Shown in pieces: positions 1 through 7,375 of a stretch of DNA of 36,783 bases. Origin of the DNA: GCA-2728135 sp002728135 (GTDB taxonomy: Bacteria > Pseudomonadota > Alphaproteobacteria > UBA828). The DNA lies in the NCBI GenBank assembly GCA_963997635.1, contig CAXEND010000018.1, positions 1 to 36,783 of the forward strand, written 5' to 3'. Within the stretch, counting starts at the first letter, position 1. Each line of letters opens with the position of its first letter. The translations under genes were made by a program, and so were the position numbers. The notes below the pieces were generated by a model. That model did not search any database, was not told where the DNA came from, and was given only the letters and a program-made list of their open reading frames with translations.

Positions 1-117
1 CTGTACGAATATCCGTATTCCGACTACCAAAAATTCCTTATTTCAAAGATTTTAGACCTTAGAAGTCAAGGTTGGAACGATTCCCAAATCAGTAAGTGGT
101 TTAATGAAAATGGTTAA
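1..117 (+). CDS. C-terminal fragment of an unidentified protein, HTH-like end (5' end outside window)
   Basis: Frame 1 is open from the first base to a TAA at 115-117, giving 39 residues that begin LYEYPYSDYQ and end KWFNENG. The stretch LRSQGWNDSQISKWFNENG has the spacing of a helix-turn-helix of the kind found near the end of resolvases and small DNA-binding proteins, where 'LNENG' is often followed by 'Y.T.RGK'. Here the stop comes directly after ENG, so the protein may be truncated relative to such relatives. The start lies to the left of the window. No function can be assigned. It runs towards the end of the mod gene, which is on the other strand. Confidence 0.45.
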   Translation: MYEYPYSDYQKFLISKILDLRSQGWNDSQISKWFNENG

Positions 118-136
118 AAGTTTTTATCTAAACCCA

Positions 137-2362
137 TTAGACTTTAACCTCAAGAACCTTCATTGTGTCATTGCCAAAGATATCAACTACTTTAACTGCT
201 ACTTTCGTCTTATCTTTTGCTATCTCTCTTTCAGATGACTTAAGTTCTAATTTTTCTTTTCCATTTTTTCCTCTAAATGATTGCCATTCATTTTCAAATA
301 CATAGTTACCTGTCCATTCTTCTTCAACTTTTCCATTTTCTGTTTTGAACTTAATAATTTCAGGTTTCGACTCATAATCGAAATCAACAGACCAATAATC
401 TATCCAATCTTGCCAATTTTTAGTTAATATAGTTTCTGAAATGATTCCATCTTTATCTTTTTTCTTTTCGATGATTTGACCATTTTCAACAACAACTTTT
501 GATTTTCCGTTTGCGAGAGAGTCATCAATATTGGCATTACCTTCATTATAAAAAACAGCAAAATCAATTAACTCGACTGAGAGTTTTATTCCATTGAAAT
601 AAGGTTTAAATTCAATATACGCAACATCATGAAAAATAACTTCACCTTTAGAAACTGCTCTTTCATCAAAAACTTCCATGGGAATTTGCTTATAAGATAA
701 TCTCAATCCTTTATTTTTCGCTTCTTCTTGTATTGTCGGGAAGAGACCCATTTCATATTCAAAACCAAGGATGTCTAAACTTGTAATTTTATTTTTAATG
801 CATTCAGAAATAACTTCTTCAACATGATTCCTTGATAAAGGTTGATTTATTGGTCCAAGAGACACAAAATCCCCACCTTTTTTGCCATGAATAGTTGTAA
901 AACCATCTACATTTGTTGCTTTATATGCTTGAAGAATTAATCTTTCAAATTCTTTCTCTTTTTGTGCTTTTTTGTGTCGTTTAATTTCATCTCTTTCTGA
1001 TTTGCCATCATAAATATAATGTTGTCTTTGGTATTTACCGAGATTAAGAATTTCAAATGCTCTCCAATTTTTTTCTTCTTTTTTTAATTCTCTTTGGATA
1101 CCAATCATTCTCTTACGAGTGGTATGAATTGAAAATTTACCTAAATCAGTGCATATCCACTTTCTATTTAATTTCTCAGCAACTGCTGCAGTAGTTCCAG
1201 AACCACCAAAAAAATCAGCAACAATATCATTCTCTTCTGATGAAGTTTCAATAATCCTTTCAATAAGTTTTTCAGGTTTTTGTGTAGGATAACCAACTAA
1301 TTCTGAACCACTCTTAGTTAACTGAATATCTGTCCATAGATTTTGACATGGTCTTCCATCCTGTTCATCTAAGTATTGTTTTAAAAAAGGGGTGCCAGTT
1401 TTAGTATAGTAAATTCTATTTTCTTTTTCTAACTGATCAATTGTTTCTTGAACATATGTCCAATGTCTCCCCTTGGGTGGTTCTATAGATTCTCCTCTAA
1501 AAAATCTTGCGGGTCCCGGACCTTTGCCCGTAATAACATTCGGATAAAATCTGCCTCTTTCATCTTCTTGTGTGAACCTTTCTTTAATATATTTTTCATC
1601 ATATGCTTCGGATTGCTGTATATATTTTGGAGTTCCTTTTGTATAATAGAAAATTGAATCTGTGATGACTCCAAATTTTTTGCCATCATTATGAGCACCA
1701 AATCTTTTCCAAATAATCTCATTTTTGAAATTATCTTTTCCAAAGACTTCATCTAAAACCAATCTCAATCTCGAGTTTACACGCCAATCAGAGTGAACAA
1801 AGATTGAAGAATTTTTAGACATTAGATCACTAATGAGTTTAAGTCTTTCATATATCATTGATAAAAATGAATTCTGTCCTAGACCCCACGTATCGCTGTA
1901 GGCAATATGTTCAAGAACGTTTGGTTTCTTTTCATATGAAATATCGCCTACGTCAACATTCATGGAAAAATCTGCACCTACATCAAATGGGGGATCTATA
2001 TAAATTAGTTTGATTCCGCCTTCTTTTTCAATTTCTTCCCTCATTGGACCATTCTTAAGAGAAGAAAGAATATACTTGTTATCTCCCCAAATGAGTTTAT
2101 TAGTCCATCCAGTTATTTGGCGACCTGAGGCAAAATCAAAAGAACCTTGAGACATTTTTACATTTTCAGACCTTGGTTCGTCTACTTGTTCAATAATTTG
2201 AAATGGCAGAACCACGTTTGTGACTTCATCAGATTTGCCATTCCAAGTTAGTTCTACTTGTTTAGATTCATCAAATAACAAGAAACGATATTTTTCAGGT
2301 AAGACTTTGCCTTCCTCAATGAGTTTTACTACATCTCGTTTTTCATTATCTGTTAGTTTCAT
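137..2362 (-). CDS. mod: Type III (Mod-like) site-specific DNA adenine methyltransferase
   Basis: A 741-residue DNA methyltransferase of the N6-adenine/N4-cytosine family. The catalytic motif IV, IDPPF, is at residues 122-126 and the S-adenosylmethionine motif I, FFGGSGTT, at about 384-391, preceded by TQKPEKL at 360-366. Motif IV before motif I is the beta-class order of type III Mod subunits. A long C-terminal part (about 420-741) is typical of Mod proteins that work with a Res helicase-nuclease, and the last residues (VVDIFGNDTMKVLEV) match the usual ending of that family. In classical loci res follows mod. The space downstream (positions below 137) instead holds a fragment on the opposite strand, so no Res is visible and the gene may be an orphan methyltransferase. 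The reading frame is intact. No strong Shine-Dalgarno precedes the ATG at 2362. Base composition is AT-rich like the rest of the island. Confidence 0.88.
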   Translation of the reverse strand: MKLTDNEKRDVVKLIEEGKVLPEKYRFLLFDESKQVELTWNGKSDEVTNVVLPFQIIEQVDEPRSENVKMSQGSFDFASGRQITGWTNKLIWGDNKYILSSLKNGPMREEIEKEGGIKLIYIDPPFDVGADFSMNVDVGDISYEKKPNVLEHIAYSDTWGLGQNSFLSMIYERLKLISDLMSKNSSIFVHSDWRVNSRLRLVLDEVFGKDNFKNEIIWKRFGAHNDGKKFGVITDSIFYYTKGTPKYIQQSEAYDEKYIKERFTQEDERGRFYPNVITGKGPGPARFFRGESIEPPKGRHWTYVQETIDQLEKENRIYYTKTGTPFLKQYLDEQDGRPCQNLWTDIQLTKSGSELVGYPTQKPEKLIERIIETSSEENDIVADFFGGSGTTAAVAEKLNRKWICTDLGKFSIHTTRKRMIGIQRELKKEEKNWRAFEILNLGKYQRQHYIYDGKSERDEIKRHKKAQKEKEFERLILQAYKATNVDGFTTIHGKKGGDFVSLGPINQPLSRNHVEEVISECIKNKITSLDILGFEYEMGLFPTIQEEAKNKGLRLSYKQIPMEVFDERAVSKGEVIFHDVAYIEFKPYFNGIKLSVELIDFAVFYNEGNANIDDSLANGKSKVVVENGQIIEKKKDKDGIISETILTKNWQDWIDYWSVDFDYESKPEIIKFKTENGKVEEEWTGNYVFENEWQSFRGKNGKEKLELKSSEREIAKDKTKVAVKVVDIFGNDTMKVLEVKV

Positions 2363-2623
2363 AATTTAAGGTTATAATTTTTCTCTTAATTTTAGTAGAG
2401 ATTTTTAAGTTTTAAGAGACCACTCATAAAGGGAAAGACTACAAAGAACTTGGTTTTTTAAATTAAAAAGTTTGACAGTACAAAATGCATGTTCTTTCGC
2501 ATTAATTTTGATAAATTCTTCGAACCTTCATTATATTTTACAATATTCCATAAATCCCAAACTTTTGTTATCTTGTTGTAACTAAAAGTTTTAATAAGTT
2601 GTATGGAATATCAGGAGTCAAAA

Positions 2624-3385
2624 ATGTCAAAGGTAATGATCGTTACAGGCGGGGGTCGTGGAATTGGAGCTGCAATCTCCCGGGGTGCGGGTGCACGAGG
2701 TTACTCGGTTGCCGTAAATTATACACAGGCAAAGGGCCGTGCTGAGGAGGTTGTATCTGATATTGAGAAAGCTGGGGGGCGTGCGATCGCTGTGCAAGCA
2801 GATATGGGCTGTGAGGATGACGTCATTCGTATGCTCGATGTTGTAGACCAGGAACTCGGAACGGTGTCGGCGATCGTGAATAACGCTGCAACTGACTACG
2901 TAACTATGATTAAAGATATGGAGTTGGAGGGCCTCCAACGCACGTTTTCCGTAAATGTATTTGGGTTGTTCATCATAGCTCGGGAGGCGGTAAAACGGAT
3001 GTCGACAAAGCTCGGAGGACATGGTGGCTCCATCGTTAATGTGGGCTCGATTTCTGCTCGTTACGGTGGATTTCCGGGTGATGTTACCTACGCCTCTTCT
3101 AAAGGTGCGGTAGATTCTTTTACCAAGGGCTTGGCACACGAGTATGCCGAGCACGGCATTCGCGTGAATTGTGTTCGGCCTGGACTTATCGCCACCGATA
3201 TTTGGGAGACTACAATCGGTATCGATGCCGCGATTGAACTTGGCAAGACTGGCTCTATGCTGAAACGTATTGGTGAGCCAGAGGAGATTGCGGGCATGGT
3301 GCTCTGGCTCTGTTCGGACGAGGCATCATACGTTACCGCCGCTATCTACGATGTTGACGGTGGCCGTGGGAATAGACCGGCATAG
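2624..3385 (+). CDS. Short-chain dehydrogenase/reductase (SDR family, FabG-like)
   Basis: A 253-residue classical SDR oxidoreductase using NAD(P)H. The Rossmann glycine motif TGGGRGIG is at residues 8-15, the NNAA motif follows at about 92-95, and the active site YASSK places Tyr156 and Lys160, with a serine in GSIS (142 or 144) upstream. The C-terminal part has the usual PG..T and DGG motifs. Substrate is unknown; SDRs of this length reduce 3-oxoacyl groups, sugars or steroids. I chose ATG 2624 because AGGAG at 2613-2617 sits 6 bases upstream; an in-frame ATG at 2603 would add seven unsupported residues. G+C is near 50-55 percent by eye, against about 30-38 percent on both sides, and GC-rich codons (CGT, GGC, CTC) are common. 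The gene stands alone between two modification loci, so it is probably a recent import. Confidence 0.9.
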   Translation: MSKVMIVTGGGRGIGAAISRGAGARGYSVAVNYTQAKGRAEEVVSDIEKAGGRAIAVQADMGCEDDVIRMLDVVDQELGTVSAIVNNAATDYVTMIKDMELEGLQRTFSVNVFGLFIIAREAVKRMSTKLGGHGGSIVNVGSISARYGGFPGDVTYASSKGAVDSFTKGLAHEYAEHGIRVNCVRPGLIATDIWETTIGIDAAIELGKTGSMLKRIGEPEEIAGMVLWLCSDEASYVTAAIYDVDGGRGNRPA

Positions 3386-3575
3386 ACAAATTTTTTAAAA
3401 GGGAGTTACGTTAAACAGGAGTTTCATAAAGTGGGAACAAAACTCTGAAATTATGAACACAAAGAAAGATGTTTACCTGAACCTCAAGGATGTGAAAGAG
3501 GTGAGTTGCTGATATAGAGTGTGCCAAATCACTACGGATTCAGTCCGTTACGGTGGAATAGTTTCCTTTTATGGT

Positions 3576-4106
3576 TCAAGTCCGATTAAATAATTCTAAT
3601 GGACTAAATTTAAACTGTAAGCTCGTGGGATCAGGTGTTCCTCCCTTTCTTTGCATTGTAATTTTACCAATTTTTAGACTATTTCTCGGTGTCAATTCAA
3701 TCTTTCCTGCTGAATACTCTTGCACAACTTCATCAATATTTCTTAGAACATACGAAGTAGTTGAATCGACATCTCGAGTAACCAACATCCAATGAGCACT
3801 TAATTGACCTCTACCTTCTAATATGTCTTTTACAATTTCTTTTTTATTTTCTGAAAAAAAAACTTATAATCTTTTGAAGATTTATTTCCGGAATTTCATC
3901 TAAAAATAATCTATTAGGTTTTCTTGCATTTTTTTATTGTGATAACTTGTTCCTGTAAAAAGTTCGAGTCCATATTTGACATCATCATTAAATCCCCACA
4001 TTGATTGATATCTATCAACCTTTCTTTTGTCTACTTGGTTATAATCTGCTTTTGTTGCCTTCTTGCATGAAATATTTTGCACATAACTCTTAACTTCTGT
4101 TTTTTA
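3576..4106 (-). pseudogene. Remnant of a type II restriction endonuclease (C-terminal part, two frameshifts)
   Basis: Two minus-strand reading frames (4106-3900 and about 3860-3576) join into one protein if a base is added in the T run just before TAG at about 3900 and one is removed from the nine-T run at about 3854-3862. The joined product runs KADYNQVDKRKVDRYQ, then SMWGFNDDVKYGLELFTG, then HWMLVTRDVDSTTSYVLRN, and ends GKITMQRKGGTPDPTSLQFK. From memory, the 'QRKGG...LQFK.NP' ending is seen in type II restriction enzymes that lie beside C5 methyltransferases. The frame is closed by a TAA at about 4104-4106, and the space upstream is taken by the methyltransferase, so the N-terminal half with the rest of the fold is gone. 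It is divergent from the methyltransferase at 4143, as in many type II systems. The enzyme is almost certainly inactive. The family is inferred from motifs only; specificity is unknown. Confidence 0.6.
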
Positions 4107-4142
4107 AAGTAAATTTTAATTATGTATATTTAAACTATGGGA

Positions 4143-5122
4143 ATGAAATAATTACTAATTTAAAATATATAGATTTATTTGCCGGAATCGGAGGTTTCAG
4201 ATTAGCATTAGACACTTTTGGAGCAAAATGCGTATTTTCTTCAGAGTGGAATAAAAGTGCACAGAAGGTGTATTATGAAAATTTTAATGATTTTCCTCAT
4301 GGAGATATAACCCTAATTAAAGAAGAAAAAATACCTAAACATGATTTACTCTGTGGTGGTTTTCCTTGTCAGGCATTCAGTATTTCAGGTAAACAAAAGG
4401 GATTTGAGGATACTAGAGGAACACTATTTTTTGAAATAGCACGAATTGTAAATTTTCACAGACCCAAATTTATCATTCTAGAAAATATAAAAAATATATT
4501 AAAACACAATAGTGGAAAAACTTTAGAAACAATTTTGAATACTCTTAAAGATTTAAATTATAATGTTTATTTTGAACTACTGAGAGGAAGTGATTTTGGA
4601 GTACCGCAAAATAGAGAACGAGTTTTTTTTATATGTTTTAGAAAAGACTTAAATATAAAGAATTTTATTCTGAGCAAACCAAATTTTAATTTTAAAAGTG
4701 TTAAAGATATATTGGAAGATAATCCAAATCTTGATGATGTTGAAATTAAAAGAAATGATATAATTATAAATGATAAGAAAATAGATTTAAATTTATTCGA
4801 TAACTATCCATCAAAACCTATAAGAATTGGTATAATTAGCAAAGGTGGTCAAGGGGAAAGAATATATTCAATTTATGGAACAGGTATAACATTATCTGCT
4901 TTTGGTGGTGGATCTGCTGCAAAGACAGGTGCATATTTGGTTGATGGAAAAATAAGAAAATTAACAACAAGAGAATGTGCAAGGATGATGAGTTTTCCAG
5001 AAAATTTTAAAATTTGCCAAAATAAAAACCAAGCATATACCCAATTTGGAAATGCGGTAATAGTAAATATTGTAAAATTTATCATTCAAGATTTAAAAAA
5101 TAAAAACATTTTAAGTTTTTAA
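4143..5122 (+). CDS. dcm: DNA (cytosine-5-)methyltransferase, apparent one-base deletion just after the start codon
   Basis: A C5-cytosine methyltransferase of about 327 residues if repaired, close to the size of M.HhaI-type enzymes. Motif I (YIDLFAGIGGFRLAL) starts near 4166, motif IV with the catalytic Cys is GGFPCQAFS near 4355-4380, motif VI is LENIKN, motif VIII is QNRERVFF, and motif X is FGNAV near the C-terminus. A target-recognition region lies between VIII and IX. The frame is open from 4094 but contains no ATG, GTG or TTG before GTG 4268, which would remove motif I. ATG 4143 reads ATG AAA TAA. One extra A there gives MKIITNLKYIDLFAGIGG, the expected N-terminus. The gene is therefore frameshifted at codon 2-3, uses a rare ATT/ATA start at 4148-4153, or carries a sequencing error. 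It would have protected DNA against the neighbouring restriction enzyme. Very AT-rich. Confidence 0.85.
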
Positions 5123-5365
5123 TTTTAAAAGAAATTCAATCTTATCGTCATTAATTTCTATATCTAGTAGTTTTAAAGCCAAAATTACACTTGGACTTTT
5201 TGTTTTGCTGGTTTTATTACCTAAATAAAAATCATTATATTTTTTAGAATGATCTCTTTGGATGAGGTGATAAACAAATTTTTCTTTTTTAAAGAAATCA
5301 AAATTATAGCGAATTGTTATATCCACCGCATCTTGCCCCCCATCAAATGCAGGGAATAGAATAGC
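5111..5365 (-). pseudogene. Truncated reading frame of unknown family, convergent with the methyltransferase
   Basis: An open minus-strand frame from just after a TAA at 5366-5368 down to a stop at 5111. It holds about 84 residues, including FPAFDGGQDAVDITIRYNFD, then FVYHLIQRDHSKKYNDFYLG, then a lysine-rich tail. A GTG at 5326 would give 71 residues, but the sequence before it (DGGQDAV) looks just as protein-like, which suggests the true N-terminus has been lost. The 3' end overlaps the end of the cytosine methyltransferase by 12 bases on the opposite strand. I do not recognise the family. Its position at the right edge of the modification island makes it a plausible leftover of a partner gene, but that is inference. 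Confidence 0.35.
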
Positions 5366-5392
5366 TTAGTAAATCTTTTTAATAAAATTACC

Positions 5393-7375
5393 TTATGAAT
5401 TAATTATATCGTCATTCCAATAAGCAGCAGTTCTTTTTATAAATGAGTCTCTAAATTGTTTGGTCGATTTAGGCATTAATTCCCCAGTGCCCCAATCGAC
5501 TATTACACCATACCGGCGTACCATATCTAATTCACAAATTTCCCCATTTCGGTAACGCTTTGCAACATCTTCTGGGTCTTCTTGAATCCATTCTCGGCGT
5601 TTAGCAGCAATTTCCTGTCTTGCTTCAGTGGTTGCTGAAATGTCGACTGTATATTTAGCAAGATCTATATCAATAATACTTAAAACAACACCATAGTCTT
5701 TTCTTGCTCGGTCAAGTGAAACATAATCTTGTTCTACGTCTCGCATAACTGCCTCAGGATCGCGTTCTAAGGGATCTCCAAGGCCACCTCCACCTGATGT
5801 TGGTCGGCTAAATATATCTCCTTCTTTAATTGGAAGGTCAGAGAAAATAGTTCCAAGCCATTCCTTTTCACCGCTATCAGCTCGCTTAACCCAGAGACCC
5901 TGAGGCATTGATGGAAGTCCACCCTTTATTCCCCATGTAATGGCCCGTTCTCTATCACAGATATAAGACAAAACAGCATCACTTGCTTTGCCTAGCGTGC
6001 TTGTTTTAACTACACCTGCTCCACCTCTATATTTTCCTGGACCACCAGAATCGCATTTTATTTCCATCTGATTTGCCAGAATAGGAGAGAGCCTCTCCTG
6101 TCCTTCGACTGGCTGAGCTTGTAGACCTGTTCCAAAACATGATGTGGTAGAATTACAACCATCCTTGTTCGAACGTCCTCCCCAACCACCTGGTAACCAG
6201 TCATAAAACATAAATATTGGTTTATTCTCAGTTCTTAAATCACGTCCTCCTGTAAGGAGGTATTCTTGATTAAATGTACAGGCAATAGCACGCTCTGGCA
6301 TAATGCTAGACCAAATTTCATATGTTGAATTCATAATTTTTTCAAACGGCATCAAAAAGCCTGTGACGGCTGTCGGCCATGGTGCATCTACAATAGAATC
6401 TTTTGGTGCAATAACTTTAATTGGCCTGTAGAATCCTGAGTTAAGTGGTAGGTCTGGAAAATAAGTTTTCATTCCGGCTACTACAGCTGAAAAAGTAGCA
6501 CCGAATGCAGAGTTGTATAAAGTACTAATAGTGTTATGACTCCCTGAAAAATCGTATGTTACTTCATCTCCTTCAATAGTGAGTTTGACACATATGGGGA
6601 TTAGTCCTTCACCTATAGCAGGGTCTCGATCAATGTGATCTACAGTTTCCCATGTGCCGTCTGGGATGGCTGCAATACGTTGTCGAGTTGCACGCTCAAC
6701 ATAGTTTTGCACTTCCTGAAAGCCTGTAACAACTGTTTCCTTAGTATATTTATCTACAAGACGAAGTATTTCTCCTTCAGCAATACGAGTAGCTTCAATT
6801 TGTGATCTCATATCACCAATAATAGATTCTGGGTCGCGAGTATTGGCAGCAATCATATTTGCTATATCTTCTCTGAGGACCCCTTGGTCAACAATACGAA
6901 TAGGTGTTATCCGAATGCCTTCTCGGAACATTTCTCTGGCATTTACATCAAATGAGCCCGGCACACTACCTCCTACATCTGACCAATGACCATTGGATTG
7001 ACTAAATGCAATTATATCTTCTTTGACAAAAATGGGTCTCATAAGGCGTACATCATTAAAGTGTGTTCCTCCGGCATAAGGGTCATTAATCATAAATACG
7101 TCACCAGGTTTCATTGTGCCCTTAAATGCTTTTATTACATCTTTACAGGTGTAATGTAGTGTACCGACATGAGCAGCCAGATCCTGATTTCCTTGAGCGA
7201 TAGAGTCACCGTTGGCATCATTCAGTGCATTCGAAAAATCACGGTTATAGATAACAAACGAATAGCAAGTTCTTAGTACCTGTTCAGCCATTTGATCAAC
7301 GGCAGTGATAAAGGAATTCTTCAGCACCTCAAAGGTCACTGGGTCAAGACTGGGTTCAGAGTTTTGATTTCTCAT
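5393..7375 (-). CDS. hyuB: Hydantoinase B / oxoprolinase family protein (N-methylhydantoinase B-type subunit)
   Basis: A 660-residue hydantoinase_B family protein, the partner of HyuA, forming an ATP-dependent amidohydrolase acting on hydantoins, 5-oxoproline or related cyclic amides in the cytoplasm. Typical features are LDPVTFEVLKNSF near the N-terminus, the NDPYAGGTHFNDV segment at about 97-109, SNGHWSDVGG, and the glycine-rich KCDSGGPGKYRGGAG near 440 with PTSGGGGLGDPLERDP towards the C-terminus. The C-terminal 110 residues after that motif are a variable extension. The start ATG overlaps the end of hyuA by 4 bases (ATGA), so the two are translationally coupled. Purine-rich GGGGAAAG in the hyuA end serves as ribosome binding site. 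The exact substrate cannot be told from sequence; members include N-methylhydantoinase, 5-oxoprolinase and acetone carboxylase subunits. Confidence 0.93.
   Translation of the reverse strand: MRNQNSEPSLDPVTFEVLKNSFITAVDQMAEQVLRTCYSFVIYNRDFSNALNDANGDSIAQGNQDLAAHVGTLHYTCKDVIKAFKGTMKPGDVFMINDPYAGGTHFNDVRLMRPIFVKEDIIAFSQSNGHWSDVGGSVPGSFDVNAREMFREGIRITPIRIVDQGVLREDIANMIAANTRDPESIIGDMRSQIEATRIAEGEILRLVDKYTKETVVTGFQEVQNYVERATRQRIAAIPDGTWETVDHIDRDPAIGEGLIPICVKLTIEGDEVTYDFSGSHNTISTLYNSAFGATFSAVVAGMKTYFPDLPLNSGFYRPIKVIAPKDSIVDAPWPTAVTGFLMPFEKIMNSTYEIWSSIMPERAIACTFNQEYLLTGGRDLRTENKPIFMFYDWLPGGWGGRSNKDGCNSTTSCFGTGLQAQPVEGQERLSPILANQMEIKCDSGGPGKYRGGAGVVKTSTLGKASDAVLSYICDRERAITWGIKGGLPSMPQGLWVKRADSGEKEWLGTIFSDLPIKEGDIFSRPTSGGGGLGDPLERDPEAVMRDVEQDYVSLDRARKDYGVVLSIIDIDLAKYTVDISATTEARQEIAAKRREWIQEDPEDVAKRYRNGEICELDMVRRYGVIVDWGTGELMPKSTKQFRDSFIKRTAAYWNDDIINS

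Noticed and set aside
2627..3154. 175-codon frame antisense to the dehydrogenase
   Set aside because: It is a mirror of the higher-GC SDR coding sequence; the SDR motifs on the plus strand are complete.
3453..3512. 18-codon open frame starting MNTKKDVYLNLKDVKEVSC
   Set aside because: Too short to support, no clear ribosome binding site at the right distance, no recognised family. The rest of 3386-3575 shows nothing else.
3573..3583. GGTTCAAGTCC resembling a tRNA T-loop, possible tRNA or attachment-site fragment
   Set aside because: The flanking bases pair in only two or three positions, and no acceptor or anticodon arm is seen; it also lies at the end of the restriction-enzyme remnant.
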